From the NCBI GenBank assembly GCA_018993265.1, contig JAGKSW010000059.1:1-33999 (forward strand): 33,999 bases of DNA. The letters run 5' to 3'. The notes under the pieces are model-generated. The model was not told the origin of the DNA. It did not search any database and worked only from the letters and a program-made list of their open reading frames with translations. The stretch is from Nostoc sp. TH1S01 (GTDB lineage: Bacteria > Cyanobacteriota > Cyanobacteriia > Cyanobacteriales > Nostocaceae). Below, piece by piece: positions 23,915 to 32,432 of the stretch; within the stretch, counting starts at the first letter, position 1; each line of letters opens with the position of its first letter. Made by a program: the position numbers and the translations under genes.

Positions 23915-25930
23915 ATGCACGACTTGATAGTAAATTTATTTAGCGACGGCTCATTTATTCCTCATGGTCACTGTTACTTATGGCAGCCTGGCTTAGTTTG
24001 GTTGCACATAATTGCGGATGCTGTCACTGCGCTGGCTTACTATTCAATTCCTTTGACATTGTTCTACTTTGTTCGCAAGCGGCAAGATTTACCTTTTTCG
24101 TGGATATTTTTGTTATTTGCGGCTTTTATTATTTTCTGTGGCACAACCCACATCGCTGAAATTTGGACACTATGGCATCCTACTTATTGGCTATCAGGTA
24201 TTCTTAAAGCGGCAACAGCTTTTGTTTCATTATTTACAGCCATAGAACTTGTACCGTTAGTACCGCAAGCACTAGCGTTACCTAGTCCGCTGCAATTAAG
24301 TGAAGCAAACAAGGCATTACAAGCACAAATTGCCGAACGCTTAGAAGTGGAAAATCAACTCAGGCGACTGCAAGAAGAACTAGAACAGCGTGTCCAAGAA
24401 AGAACTGCTCAATTACTAAAAGTTAACCAACAATTACAACAAGAAATTGATGAGCGCAAACTTGCAGAAGCAGCCTTGGTCAAAAGTGAAGCTCGTTTTC
24501 AAAAAATTGCGGCTGCTTCACCTGCACAGATTTACATTCTGGCTTATTATCCAAATACCAATGAAATGCGTTATGAATATATCAGTTCCGGGGTGGGAGA
24601 AATTCAGGAATTAAAACCTCAACAAGTTTTAGCGGATGCTTTACTCACATATCAGCAAGTACATCCTGATGATTTGCTGCTTTATAATCAGCTAACTACT
24701 CAAAGTCTCAAAACCCTAGAACCCTTTGCTCACGAATGGCGGATTATTACTCCTTCTGGCAAGATGAAATGGGTACGTGCCAACTCCCGCCCAGAACGCA
24801 GAGAAAATGGTGAAGTTGCTTGGTATGGAGTGGTACTAGATATTACTGACCTCAAACAAGCTGAACTAGCGTTGCGTGAGAGTGAAGAGCGATTTCGTCA
24901 TGCGTTTTATAATGCTCCTATTGGGATGGCGCTGCTGGGATTAGATCAACGCTGGTTACAAATCAATCCGATGTTAGGTGAAATGCTGGGCTACTCTGAG
25001 TGCGAGTTTTTTAGCTTGAGTGTGTTTGACTCAATTCACCCAGAAGATGTGCATCAGTTAAGACAAGGTATAGAGCAAGTTTTAAGTAATGAAAATCGCA
25101 GTTTTCAAGCGCAGTTACGTTACTTGTGTCATAGCGGACGCATTGCTTGGGGGCTAACTAGTTTATCGTTGGTGCGAGATTTCCAAAATCGACCACTTTA
25201 CTATGTTTTACAAATCCAAGATGTGACTGAACAGCAAGCTATCGAGCAAATAAAAAATGAATTCATTTCAATTGTGAGTCATGAACTGCGGACTCCACTC
25301 ACAGCCATTCAAGGATTTTTAGGGCTGTTGAATACTGGAATTTATGATGATAAACCAGAAAAAGCCAAACGCATGATTCAGCAGGCTTCGAGGAATAGCG
25401 ATCGCCTGGTGCGTTTGGTCAATGATATTTTAGACTTGGAGCGTTTATCGTCCGGGCGAGTCCAACTTATCAAACAAGTCTGCAATGCTGTTGATTTAAT
25501 GCAACGCGCCGTCAGCGAAGTCCAGCCTATCGCCCTAGCATCTGCCATTACAATTGCTGTTAAGCCTACCACTACTTGCGTCTGGGCTGATCCTGATTTG
25601 ATTATCCAAACCCTGACTAATTTGTTGAGCAACGCCATCAAATTTTCTCCCCGCAACTCAGTGATTACTTTATCAGCACAACCGCAAGCTGACAGGGTAC
25701 TATTTCAAGTCCAAGACCAAGGTAGAGGTATTCCCGCCGATAAACTAGACACAATATTTGAACGTTTTGAGCAGGTTGATGTCTCTGATGCGCGTGCTAA
25801 AGGCGGAACAGGTCTCGGCTTGGCAATTTCTCAAAGTATTGTTAAACAGCATGGTGGTAGTATTTGGGCAAACAGTATTCTCGGTGAAGGTAGTACATTT
25901 TATTTCACGTTGCCTATCCCAGTATCTTAA
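23915..25930 (+). CDS. Ethylene-receptor-like PAS sensor histidine kinase
   Basis: 671-aa membrane kinase. Residues 1-125 form three helices homologous to the plant ETR1 ethylene-binding domain. The residues reported as needed for Cu(I)/ethylene binding in ETR1 (Asp25, Tyr32, Ile35, Pro36, Cys65, His69) are all present at a constant +10 offset: D35, Y42, I45, P46, C75, H79. A coiled coil (about 130-190) leads to two PAS domains (about 190-315 and 320-440), a HisKA domain (SHELRTPL, His456) and an ATPase domain with NLLSNAIKFSP, DQGRGIP, FERF and GGTGLGLAI. No receiver domain or adjacent response regulator exists, so the partner is elsewhere. I use ATG 23915; an in-frame TTG lies 9 nt upstream. 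Ethylene sensing is inference from motif identity. Confidence 0.93.
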   Translation: MHDLIVNLFSDGSFIPHGHCYLWQPGLVWLHIIADAVTALAYYSIPLTLFYFVRKRQDLPFSWIFLLFAAFIIFCGTTHIAEIWTLWHPTYWLSGILKAATAFVSLFTAIELVPLVPQALALPSPLQLSEANKALQAQIAERLEVENQLRRLQEELEQRVQERTAQLLKVNQQLQQEIDERKLAEAALVKSEARFQKIAAASPAQIYILAYYPNTNEMRYEYISSGVGEIQELKPQQVLADALLTYQQVHPDDLLLYNQLTTQSLKTLEPFAHEWRIITPSGKMKWVRANSRPERRENGEVAWYGVVLDITDLKQAELALRESEERFRHAFYNAPIGMALLGLDQRWLQINPMLGEMLGYSECEFFSLSVFDSIHPEDVHQLRQGIEQVLSNENRSFQAQLRYLCHSGRIAWGLTSLSLVRDFQNRPLYYVLQIQDVTEQQAIEQIKNEFISIVSHELRTPLTAIQGFLGLLNTGIYDDKPEKAKRMIQQASRNSDRLVRLVNDILDLERLSSGRVQLIKQVCNAVDLMQRAVSEVQPIALASAITIAVKPTTTCVWADPDLIIQTLTNLLSNAIKFSPRNSVITLSAQPQADRVLFQVQDQGRGIPADKLDTIFERFEQVDVSDARAKGGTGLGLAISQSIVKQHGGSIWANSILGEGSTFYFTLPIPVS

Positions 25931-26081
25931 TTCTCACCAGAGATTCGATATCATGTCCGCTTAATTACTTACTACAACCAAAAACCCTACCCTTTCCCGT
26001 TCCCTGCGATGCACTGAGCTGGTCGAAGTGTTCCCTTGTCTCCACAGGAAAATTTTTTAACTGAACCGGATTGAAATAAAA

Positions 26082-26107
26082 ACCACAGATGAGTATCCAT
26101 CTGTGGT
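26082..26107 (-). terminator. Intrinsic terminator of shc
   Basis: ACCACAGATG (26082-26091) and CATCTGTGGT (26098-26107) form a perfect 10-bp stem with a 6-nt loop. On the minus strand TTTTTATTTC follows. It is 25 bp past the shc stop codon. Confidence 0.9.
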
Positions 26108-26131
26108 CTGATTGTTGAAAAAAATCGAGTT

Positions 26132-28039
26132 TTATTTGATGTTTTGATATCTTCCTAATGCAATTAAAGGAAAATACTGTTGATACATGTGATATTTGAG
26201 ATAAAAATGACAGGGGAAGCCAGTACCAGTAAAATCGGCTTCAAACCAAGTACCATCTGGCTTTTGCGTTTTCACTAGGTAATCAATCCCGCGTTCAATT
26301 GTTTCCATAGCGAATTTACCAGTCGCTTCACCTGCGGCTATTAACCCAATTAACGCCCAAGCTGTTTGAGACGCGGTGCTGCGTCCTTGGCCTTTGAGGC
26401 TAGGATCGTTGTAAGTACGGCAAGTTTCACCCCAACCACCATCAGAATTTTGACATCCGACTAACCAAGCTGCACCTCGTTCTATCTGACGTTGGTACTT
26501 TTGCGGGTTAATTAACGCTAAAGCCGAGAGAACGCCACTAGTACCATAGATGTAATTTACGCCCCAACGCCCAAACCAACAACCTTCTGGTTCTTGTTCT
26601 GCGAGGAGGTAAGCCAGGGCGCGTTCTAAATTGTGAGAATCAATTGATAAATTACAAGCGCCCAACATTTCGATGACTCTGGCGGTGACATCAGCGGTGT
26701 TGGGGTCAATCATGGCTTTTAAGTCACCGTAGGGGATAGCATTCAGCCATTCTTGATCATTATCTAAGTCAAAAGCTGCCCAACCACCAGGACGACACTG
26801 CATAGATGCAACCCAGTTTAAAGCGCGAGCGATCGCAGCTTGTTTTAAACTTTCATTAGGCAGTTTGGCAGCGTGTAAAGCCATAACCACCACGGCTGTA
26901 TCATCCACATCAGGATAAAAGCGATTGTCAAATTCAAACGCCCAAGCACCTGGTTTACCTTGGCGATTTTTCACCACCCAATCACCATAATCTAGTATTT
27001 GCTTTTGCAGTAACCATTCTCCAGCTTTCACAATCGCCGGATGATCAGGTGCATAACCAGAATCTATCAACGCCCGCATTACCCAGGCTGTATCCCACAC
27101 AGGCGATATACAAGGTTGAACACAATAACTATCTTCTGTTTCAATGCCAAAATTATCAATGGCTTGAAGTCCCCGTTCCACAATTGGGTCATTTTGGCTA
27201 TAACCCAAGCACTTCAAAGCCAGCATCGAATTTAACATCGCCGGAATAATCCCGCCCCAGTCGCCGGTGACTTCTTGGCGTTCTAAAATCCACTTTTCGG
27301 CGGCTTTAATTCCTTCTGCGCGGAAGGGAACTAAATTCAAGCTTTCGGCTAATTTAAATCCTTGATCCAAAGTTAAGAATAAATCAGTCCAATCACCTTG
27401 GCGGGGTAATTCATACTGGACTTGATGAACACCTTCGGCGTATAACTCATCTAAGTTAATTGCTTGGTCAACTTGATAAACAGGTTTGCTGTCACACACA
27501 ATCAACAGTGGTACAGTGCTAGAACGCGCCCAGCTAGACATTTCGTAAATATTCACGGGGAAAGCTGGCGGTAACAGCATAATCCAAGGCGGGAGGGAGG
27601 GGATACCGCGCCAGTCGTAACAGCCAATCAAGGCGAGGTGTAATTTGGTAAAGATGCGAGTTTTGCTGATTCCGCCCCGTTGCAGAATAAACTCTCGCGC
27701 CCGTACCAAGGCTGGGTCAGTGGCGGGAACACCCAACAACCGCAGCGCCATGTATGCTTCTACGGAAGTGCTAAGTTCACCACCATCATCATAAAACAGT
27801 TCCCAGCCGCCATGCTGCCGTTGCTGAGAACGCAAGTAGGTTTCAATTTTATGTAATGGCCGAGTTTTCTCGGTTCCCCAAATTTTATGCAGCAGCACAA
27901 CTTCCGCAGTAATGGTGACGTTAGATTCTAACTCCGCCCACCAGTAACCTGCGGGATATTGCATTGACAGCAGATATTTTTGGCTAGCTGCGATCGCATC
28001 TGCAACTTGATTGACTTGTACCCTGTCTTGTGTTTGCAT
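26132..28039 (-). CDS. shc: Squalene--hopene cyclase
   Basis: 635-aa membrane-associated cyclase converting squalene to hopene and diplopterol, the hopanoid precursors. The protonating DxDD motif is present as DVDDTA (D377-D380 here). QW-type repeats recur, for example QRQHGGWELF, QCRPGGWAAFD, QEPEGCWFGRWG, QNSDGGWGET and QKPDGTWFEADFTGTGFP. The length matches bacterial SHC. The coding start is ATG 28039; a TTG just before it also lies in frame. It is divergent from the hopene-associated glycosyltransferase, and a GAAGTAT heptamer array lies 5 bp upstream of the start codon. Its terminator is at 26082-26107. Confidence 0.96.
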   Translation of the reverse strand: MQTQDRVQVNQVADAIAASQKYLLSMQYPAGYWWAELESNVTITAEVVLLHKIWGTEKTRPLHKIETYLRSQQRQHGGWELFYDDGGELSTSVEAYMALRLLGVPATDPALVRAREFILQRGGISKTRIFTKLHLALIGCYDWRGIPSLPPWIMLLPPAFPVNIYEMSSWARSSTVPLLIVCDSKPVYQVDQAINLDELYAEGVHQVQYELPRQGDWTDLFLTLDQGFKLAESLNLVPFRAEGIKAAEKWILERQEVTGDWGGIIPAMLNSMLALKCLGYSQNDPIVERGLQAIDNFGIETEDSYCVQPCISPVWDTAWVMRALIDSGYAPDHPAIVKAGEWLLQKQILDYGDWVVKNRQGKPGAWAFEFDNRFYPDVDDTAVVVMALHAAKLPNESLKQAAIARALNWVASMQCRPGGWAAFDLDNDQEWLNAIPYGDLKAMIDPNTADVTARVIEMLGACNLSIDSHNLERALAYLLAEQEPEGCWFGRWGVNYIYGTSGVLSALALINPQKYQRQIERGAAWLVGCQNSDGGWGETCRTYNDPSLKGQGRSTASQTAWALIGLIAAGEATGKFAMETIERGIDYLVKTQKPDGTWFEADFTGTGFPCHFYLKYHMYQQYFPLIALGRYQNIK

Positions 28040-28044
28040 CAACT

Positions 28045-28079
28045 GAAGTATGAAGGATGAAGTATGAAGTCTGAAAGAA
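28045..28079. repeat. Heptamer array (GAAGTAT-like)x5
   Basis: GAAGTAT, GAAGGAT, GAAGTAT, GAAGTCT, GAAAGAA, the same unit as the array upstream of ndhA (15461-15509). It occupies the position of the shc Shine-Dalgarno and 5' leader. Confidence 0.75.
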
Positions 28080-28156
28080 AGATACCACGGATAGTTTTTA
28101 TGATTTATGAAAGGTATAAAATACCAAGGTTTAATTCTTACATTCTCTCTTGAGTT

Positions 28157-29329
28157 ATGCTGGCAATTGTACTAGGGTTGATGGTCTTATCCTTAATAAT
28201 TTGGTTAGGATTACTGAGTTTGCGGGGACAGTTTTGGCGTTTAGACCAGCAATTAGAAGTCATCCAGCCGCAGCGAGAATCTTTACCGTCAGTGTGTGCG
28301 GTGATTCCAGCCCGGAACGAAGCGGATGTTCTGCCGATGAGTTTGCGATCGCTTTTACTGCAAGATTATGATGGCAATTTTAATATCTTCTTGGTAGACG
28401 ATCGCAGTACTGATGGAACAGCCGCCTGTGCTGAAGGAGTCGCCCATGCTGTTGATAGACCCCAGCAATTGCAAATTATCTCTGGTGAACCTTTACCCTC
28501 TGGTTGGTCTGGTAAACTTTGGGCAGTCCAGCAAGGTATTAGATATGTAGAGACGTTACATGTAACGTCTCTACCAGAATATTTTTTACTTACTGATGCA
28601 GATATTGAACACGATGTCAATAATCTGCGACGACTTGTCACCAAAGCCGAACAAGAAAATTTAGATTTGGTTTCTGTGATGGTGCGACTACGTTGTGATA
28701 GTCGGTGGGAAAAATTTTTAATTCCGGCGTTCGTTTTCTTCTTTCAAAAACTCTATCCCTTTCGCTGGGTAAATCATCCCAAAAATCCCACGGCGGCGGC
28801 GGCGGGTGGTAGCATTTTAATTCGCCGCACCGCTTTAGAAAGAATCGGTGGTATTGCCGCTATTCGTCAGGCTTTAATTGATGATTGTGCTTTAGCTAAT
28901 GCGGTGAAATCTAATCAAGGACGTATCTGGTTAGGATTAAGTAGTTTAACTCGCAGTTTACGCCCTTACAATTCTCTAGAAACAATTTGGAATATGGTGG
29001 CACGGACTGCCTATACGCAATTAAATTATTCACCTGTATTGTTATTAGGAACCGTCGTAGCTATGACCTTGATTTACCTCATGCCACCTTTGGGGGTAAT
29101 TATCGGTGTAATTTTGGGCAATTGGACAATAGCAATTATAGGTTTAGTGACATGGTTATTGATGGCATTAGCTTACTTGCCAATTATCCGCTTTTATCAA
29201 TGCTCACCTTTATTAGCTTTTAGTTTACCTGCGATCGCCTTGCTCTACACTTTAATGACTATCGACTCAGCCATCCGCCATTGGCAAGGACGCGGCGGTG
29301 CTTGGAAAGGACGAGTTTATCCTAGTTAA
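28157..29329 (+). CDS. hpnB: Hopene-associated glycosyltransferase HpnB
   Basis: 390-aa GT2-family membrane glycosyltransferase. An N-terminal helix (2-22) anchors the catalytic domain: VCAVIPARNEADVLP, VDDRSTDGT, GWSGKLWAVQQG and LLTDADIEH (the metal-binding DxD region), then IDDCALANAVK and three or four C-terminal helices. HpnB-type proteins sit in hopanoid loci, and this one is divergent from shc, which supports a hopanoid role; the exact reaction is not established. A perfect 28-bp palindrome (28547-28574) lies in frame and encodes VETLHVTSL between GKLWAVQQG and LLTDADI, so the loop there may have been lengthened by a repeat. Confidence 0.9.
   Translation: MLAIVLGLMVLSLIIWLGLLSLRGQFWRLDQQLEVIQPQRESLPSVCAVIPARNEADVLPMSLRSLLLQDYDGNFNIFLVDDRSTDGTAACAEGVAHAVDRPQQLQIISGEPLPSGWSGKLWAVQQGIRYVETLHVTSLPEYFLLTDADIEHDVNNLRRLVTKAEQENLDLVSVMVRLRCDSRWEKFLIPAFVFFFQKLYPFRWVNHPKNPTAAAAGGSILIRRTALERIGGIAAIRQALIDDCALANAVKSNQGRIWLGLSSLTRSLRPYNSLETIWNMVARTAYTQLNYSPVLLLGTVVAMTLIYLMPPLGVIIGVILGNWTIAIIGLVTWLLMALAYLPIIRFYQCSPLLAFSLPAIALLYTLMTIDSAIRHWQGRGGAWKGRVYPS
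28547..28574. repeat. Perfect 28-bp palindrome inside hpnB
   Basis: GTAGAGACGTTACA is followed directly by its exact inverse TGTAACGTCTCTAC. This closely resembles GTAGAGACGT(T)-type palindromes that I recall as dispersed repeats in Nostoc intergenic DNA. Here it is in the hpnB frame (codons 131 to 140) without a stop. Confidence 0.85.
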
Positions 29330-29446
29330 ATGTACAAACTGCGTATAATTTTTTTTCAAAATTACTCTCAGGCAGATGAAGCGTTGTAGACTCAGCATCT
29401 AAGATACGAAAACCGACTTGCTATTGAGAGTAGGAACGGGTTTAGG

Positions 29447-32257
29447 ATGAATGCAAATTCTCATGCAAACTCTCATATTTGGACGCTGACACCTACAGAT
29501 GTCTACAAAACTCTCACCACAACTCCCCAAGGTATCAGCGAGGCAGAAGCTAATTTAAGATTAAAACAATTTGGTTATAACGAACTTCCCGAACCGCAAA
29601 CACGCCCATTAATTCTGCGTTTCATTGACCAATTAACCCATTTCATGGCGTTGCTGTTGTGGGTAGCGGGAATTTTAGCTTTTATTTCCCAAACACCAGA
29701 ATTAGGTTGGGCAATTTGGGCAGTTATTTGGATTAACGCTATTTTTAGTTTTTGGCAGGAGTTTCAAGCCGAAAAAGCTTTATCAGCCTTAAAAAAAATC
29801 TTACCTTCCCAAGCCAAAGTTTATCGTGATGGCAAATTAACTGTGATTCCGACTCGTGAGTTAGTTAGCGGCGATGTGATGCAGTTAGAAGAAGGTGATA
29901 AAATCTCCGCAGATGCCAGACTCGTCGAAAGTCAATCTTTATATGTCGATGTCTCTGTCCTCACCGGCGAATCTTTGCCAGTTCCCCGCATTAGCGAACC
30001 TGTCACCGCACTCAATATTCATGCTTCCGAAGCCAGTAACTTAGTATTTGCAGGTTCTAACGTTGCTTCTGGTCGCGGACTGGCGGTAGTCTACGCCACA
30101 GGTACACATACAGAATTTGGTCAAGTCGCCCATCTCACCGCCAATGTGCAGCGGGAAGCCAGCACTTTAGAAGTGCAGATTTCCAGAGTTGTTCACATCA
30201 TCACCATCATTGCGTTGAGTATGGGTGTGGTGATATTTCTCCTCACTAAGTTGCTGGTGGGAATGCAACTGCGCGAAAGTTTCATTTTTGCCATTGGGAT
30301 TATTGTGGCATTTGTCCCCGAAGGCTTACTCCCCACCGTGAGTTTAGCCTTAGCCATTGGTGTCAGACGTATGGCGAAAAAGAATGCTTTAGTGCGGCGT
30401 TTGTCTGCGGTGGAAACTCTCAGTGCAACAACGGTAATTTGCACCGACAAAACCGGGACTTTGACGAAAAATGAAATGACAGTCCGCCAATTGTGGGTTC
30501 CCAATACGCAAATTAATGTGACTGGCGTAGGTTATGAACCTAAAGGAGAAGTCGAAATTCCCTCTCCTGAATATGAATCTCAAGTGCGGTTAATGTTGGC
30601 GGGTGCGGCGCTTTGTTCTAATGCGCGGTTAAATCATCCCCCCAATTCTAATCAATGGCAAGCAGTGGGTGATCCTACAGAAGCAGCATTATTAGTAGCA
30701 GCAATCAAAGCTGGTTTAAATTTAGAAGAGTTGCAACACCAAGCACCCAGAATTCGAGAAATCCCGTTTGATTCTCATCGCCGGATGATGACGGTTTTAT
30801 TAGAAGGAAAATTGCCCTTAGAAAAGGCTGAAGATTCCCAGTATCTTATTTTTACCAAAGGCGCACCATTAGATGTGTTGCAACATTCACGGTACTTATG
30901 GCACAAGGAAGAAAAACAAGAACTAACCCAAACCCAGCGAGAGGAAATCGTTGCAGCGAATGATCAATTAGCAAGCCAAGGTTATCGTGTTCTGGGAGTT
31001 GCCACAAGACAAGGTGGTGCGGAATTAAACCAGCCAGATGATCATTTATTAGAACAAGATTTGACTTTTTTAGGATTGGTGGCGATGATTGACCCACCAC
31101 GTCCCGAAGTTGCCGATGCGATCGCTCTTTGTCATCGTGCTGGAATTCAAGTCACAATGATTACAGGCGATTATGGGTTAACCGCAGCTGCGATCGCACA
31201 ACGTATTAATTTAGTTAATGGCAAAGTCAGAACCATCACAGGTGAACAATTAGGACATCTTTCAGATACACAATTACGGCAAATCCTCCACAAGCACAAA
31301 ACTGGCTTGGTATTTGCCAGAGTCATGCCAGAACAGAAACTTAGGTTAGTAGATGCATACAAAACCCTTGGTCATGTAGTCGCTGTGACTGGTGATGGTG
31401 TCAACGATGCCCCCGCTTTACGCGCTGCGAATATTGGCATTGCAATGGGAATGAGTGGTACAGATGTTGCCCGTGAAGCTGCGGATATTGTTCTCATCGA
31501 TGATAATTTTGCCACTATCGTCTCCGCCATTGAACAAGGTAGGGCAGTATATCAAAACATCCGCAAATTCATGACTTATATTCTCGCTTCTAACATGGCA
31601 GAGTTTCTCCCCTTCCTCGCAATGGTGTTTCTGAAAATACCACCAGCTTTACTAATTTTGCAAATCTTAGCGATTGACTTGGGTACAGATATGATTCCCG
31701 CACTAGCTTTAGGTGCAGAAAAACCAGAAGTCGGTTCAATGGAGTTACCACCACGCAAAAAATCTCAAGCACTATTAGATAAGCCCTTACTGCTACGTGC
31801 TTACTGCTTTTTAGGACTGCTGGAAGGTTTAGCTGGTATGGCAGGATTTTTCTTTGTGTGGTGGACAAATGGCTATAACATTCCGCAATTACAAGCCATC
31901 AGTCCCAGCATTTTATCTCACTCAGCAAGTGCTGCCACAATGGCGATTTATCATCAAGCCACAACCATGACTTTAGCCGTAATTGTCGCTTGTCAAGATG
32001 GTAACGTTTTCGCCTGTCGTTCCGAACGCTTTTCGATTTTGCGCTTAGGCTTTTTTACTAACCGCTTAATTTGGATAGGAATTGCTGTAGAGTGGTTCCT
32101 CATTCTCTCTATTATTTATTCTCCTACCCTGCAAACCATCTTCTCCACTGCACCTTTACAGCCATCTTATTGGCTAATCTTACTGTTATGTCCGCCTTTC
32201 ATCTTAATAGCCGACGAATTAAGAAAGCAAATCATAGTCAAAATTAACCATAACTAG
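29447..32257 (+). CDS. P-type cation ATPase, Na,K-ATPase-like (P2C)
   Basis: 936-aa ion pump with about ten membrane helices and no signal peptide. Motifs: VLTGES (actuator), DKTGTLTKNE (phosphorylated Asp334), TKGAP (nucleotide site), MITGDYGLTA, and VTGDGVNDAPALRAANIGIAMG. The ion-site helices read PEGLLPT in M4, YILASNMAEFLPF in M5 and AIDLGTDMIPALALGAE in M6. These match Na,K/H,K-ATPase (PEGLL, SNxxExxPF, DLGTDM) rather than SERCA/PMCA pumps. The M8 Gln also seems kept (IVACQD), although the following Asp of Na,K-ATPase aligns with Asn. No beta-subunit gene is adjacent. The likely role is Na+ export, with K+ or H+ counter-transport uncertain. A possible -10 box (TATAAT, 29344-29349) lies upstream. 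Confidence 0.92.
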   Translation: MNANSHANSHIWTLTPTDVYKTLTTTPQGISEAEANLRLKQFGYNELPEPQTRPLILRFIDQLTHFMALLLWVAGILAFISQTPELGWAIWAVIWINAIFSFWQEFQAEKALSALKKILPSQAKVYRDGKLTVIPTRELVSGDVMQLEEGDKISADARLVESQSLYVDVSVLTGESLPVPRISEPVTALNIHASEASNLVFAGSNVASGRGLAVVYATGTHTEFGQVAHLTANVQREASTLEVQISRVVHIITIIALSMGVVIFLLTKLLVGMQLRESFIFAIGIIVAFVPEGLLPTVSLALAIGVRRMAKKNALVRRLSAVETLSATTVICTDKTGTLTKNEMTVRQLWVPNTQINVTGVGYEPKGEVEIPSPEYESQVRLMLAGAALCSNARLNHPPNSNQWQAVGDPTEAALLVAAIKAGLNLEELQHQAPRIREIPFDSHRRMMTVLLEGKLPLEKAEDSQYLIFTKGAPLDVLQHSRYLWHKEEKQELTQTQREEIVAANDQLASQGYRVLGVATRQGGAELNQPDDHLLEQDLTFLGLVAMIDPPRPEVADAIALCHRAGIQVTMITGDYGLTAAAIAQRINLVNGKVRTITGEQLGHLSDTQLRQILHKHKTGLVFARVMPEQKLRLVDAYKTLGHVVAVTGDGVNDAPALRAANIGIAMGMSGTDVAREAADIVLIDDNFATIVSAIEQGRAVYQNIRKFMTYILASNMAEFLPFLAMVFLKIPPALLILQILAIDLGTDMIPALALGAEKPEVGSMELPPRKKSQALLDKPLLLRAYCFLGLLEGLAGMAGFFFVWWTNGYNIPQLQAISPSILSHSASAATMAIYHQATTMTLAVIVACQDGNVFACRSERFSILRLGFFTNRLIWIGIAVEWFLILSIIYSPTLQTIFSTAPLQPSYWLILLLCPPFILIADELRKQIIVKINHN

Positions 32258-32261
32258 TTTA

Positions 32262-32432
32262 TGCCTCACGCAGAGACGCAGAGACGCAGAGAGTTTGTCA
32301 ATTTTCTCTAAATCTTTGCGCCTTTGCGCGGCAGTCGCTTCAAGTCGGGAAACCCGACGACAGTTGCTACAACGGAGGAAACCTCCGCAACGCACTGTCT
32401 CCCCAACGCGCTGCCTTGCCTTTGCGTGAGAA
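32262..32432. repeat. CGCAGAGA / TTTGCGCC dispersed repeat block
   Basis: The spacer between the ATPase and the aminotransferase is a dispersed repeat. It starts with tandem ACGCAGAG-type units (about 32270-32291), and the opposite end has TCTTTGCGCCTTTGCG and TGAG, split by an 89-bp insertion. The two ends are partly complementary (CGCAAAG versus CTTTGCG). No gene or terminator is seen. Confidence 0.6.
32329..32417. mobile_element. 89-bp insertion with 9-bp target duplication
   Basis: The sequence GCCTTTGCG stands directly before (32320-32328) and at the end of (32418-32426) this segment. Removing 98 bp restores TCTTTGCGCCTTTGCGTGAG, which exists intact at 19111-19130. The insert contains two perfect hairpins (GTCGGG-AAA-CCCGAC and CGGAGG-AAA-CCTCCG), short GGCAG/CTGCC ends, and a CAACGCACTG tail like the 31-nt repeats in the ndh operon. 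It codes for nothing, so it is a non-autonomous mobile repeat. Confidence 0.75.
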
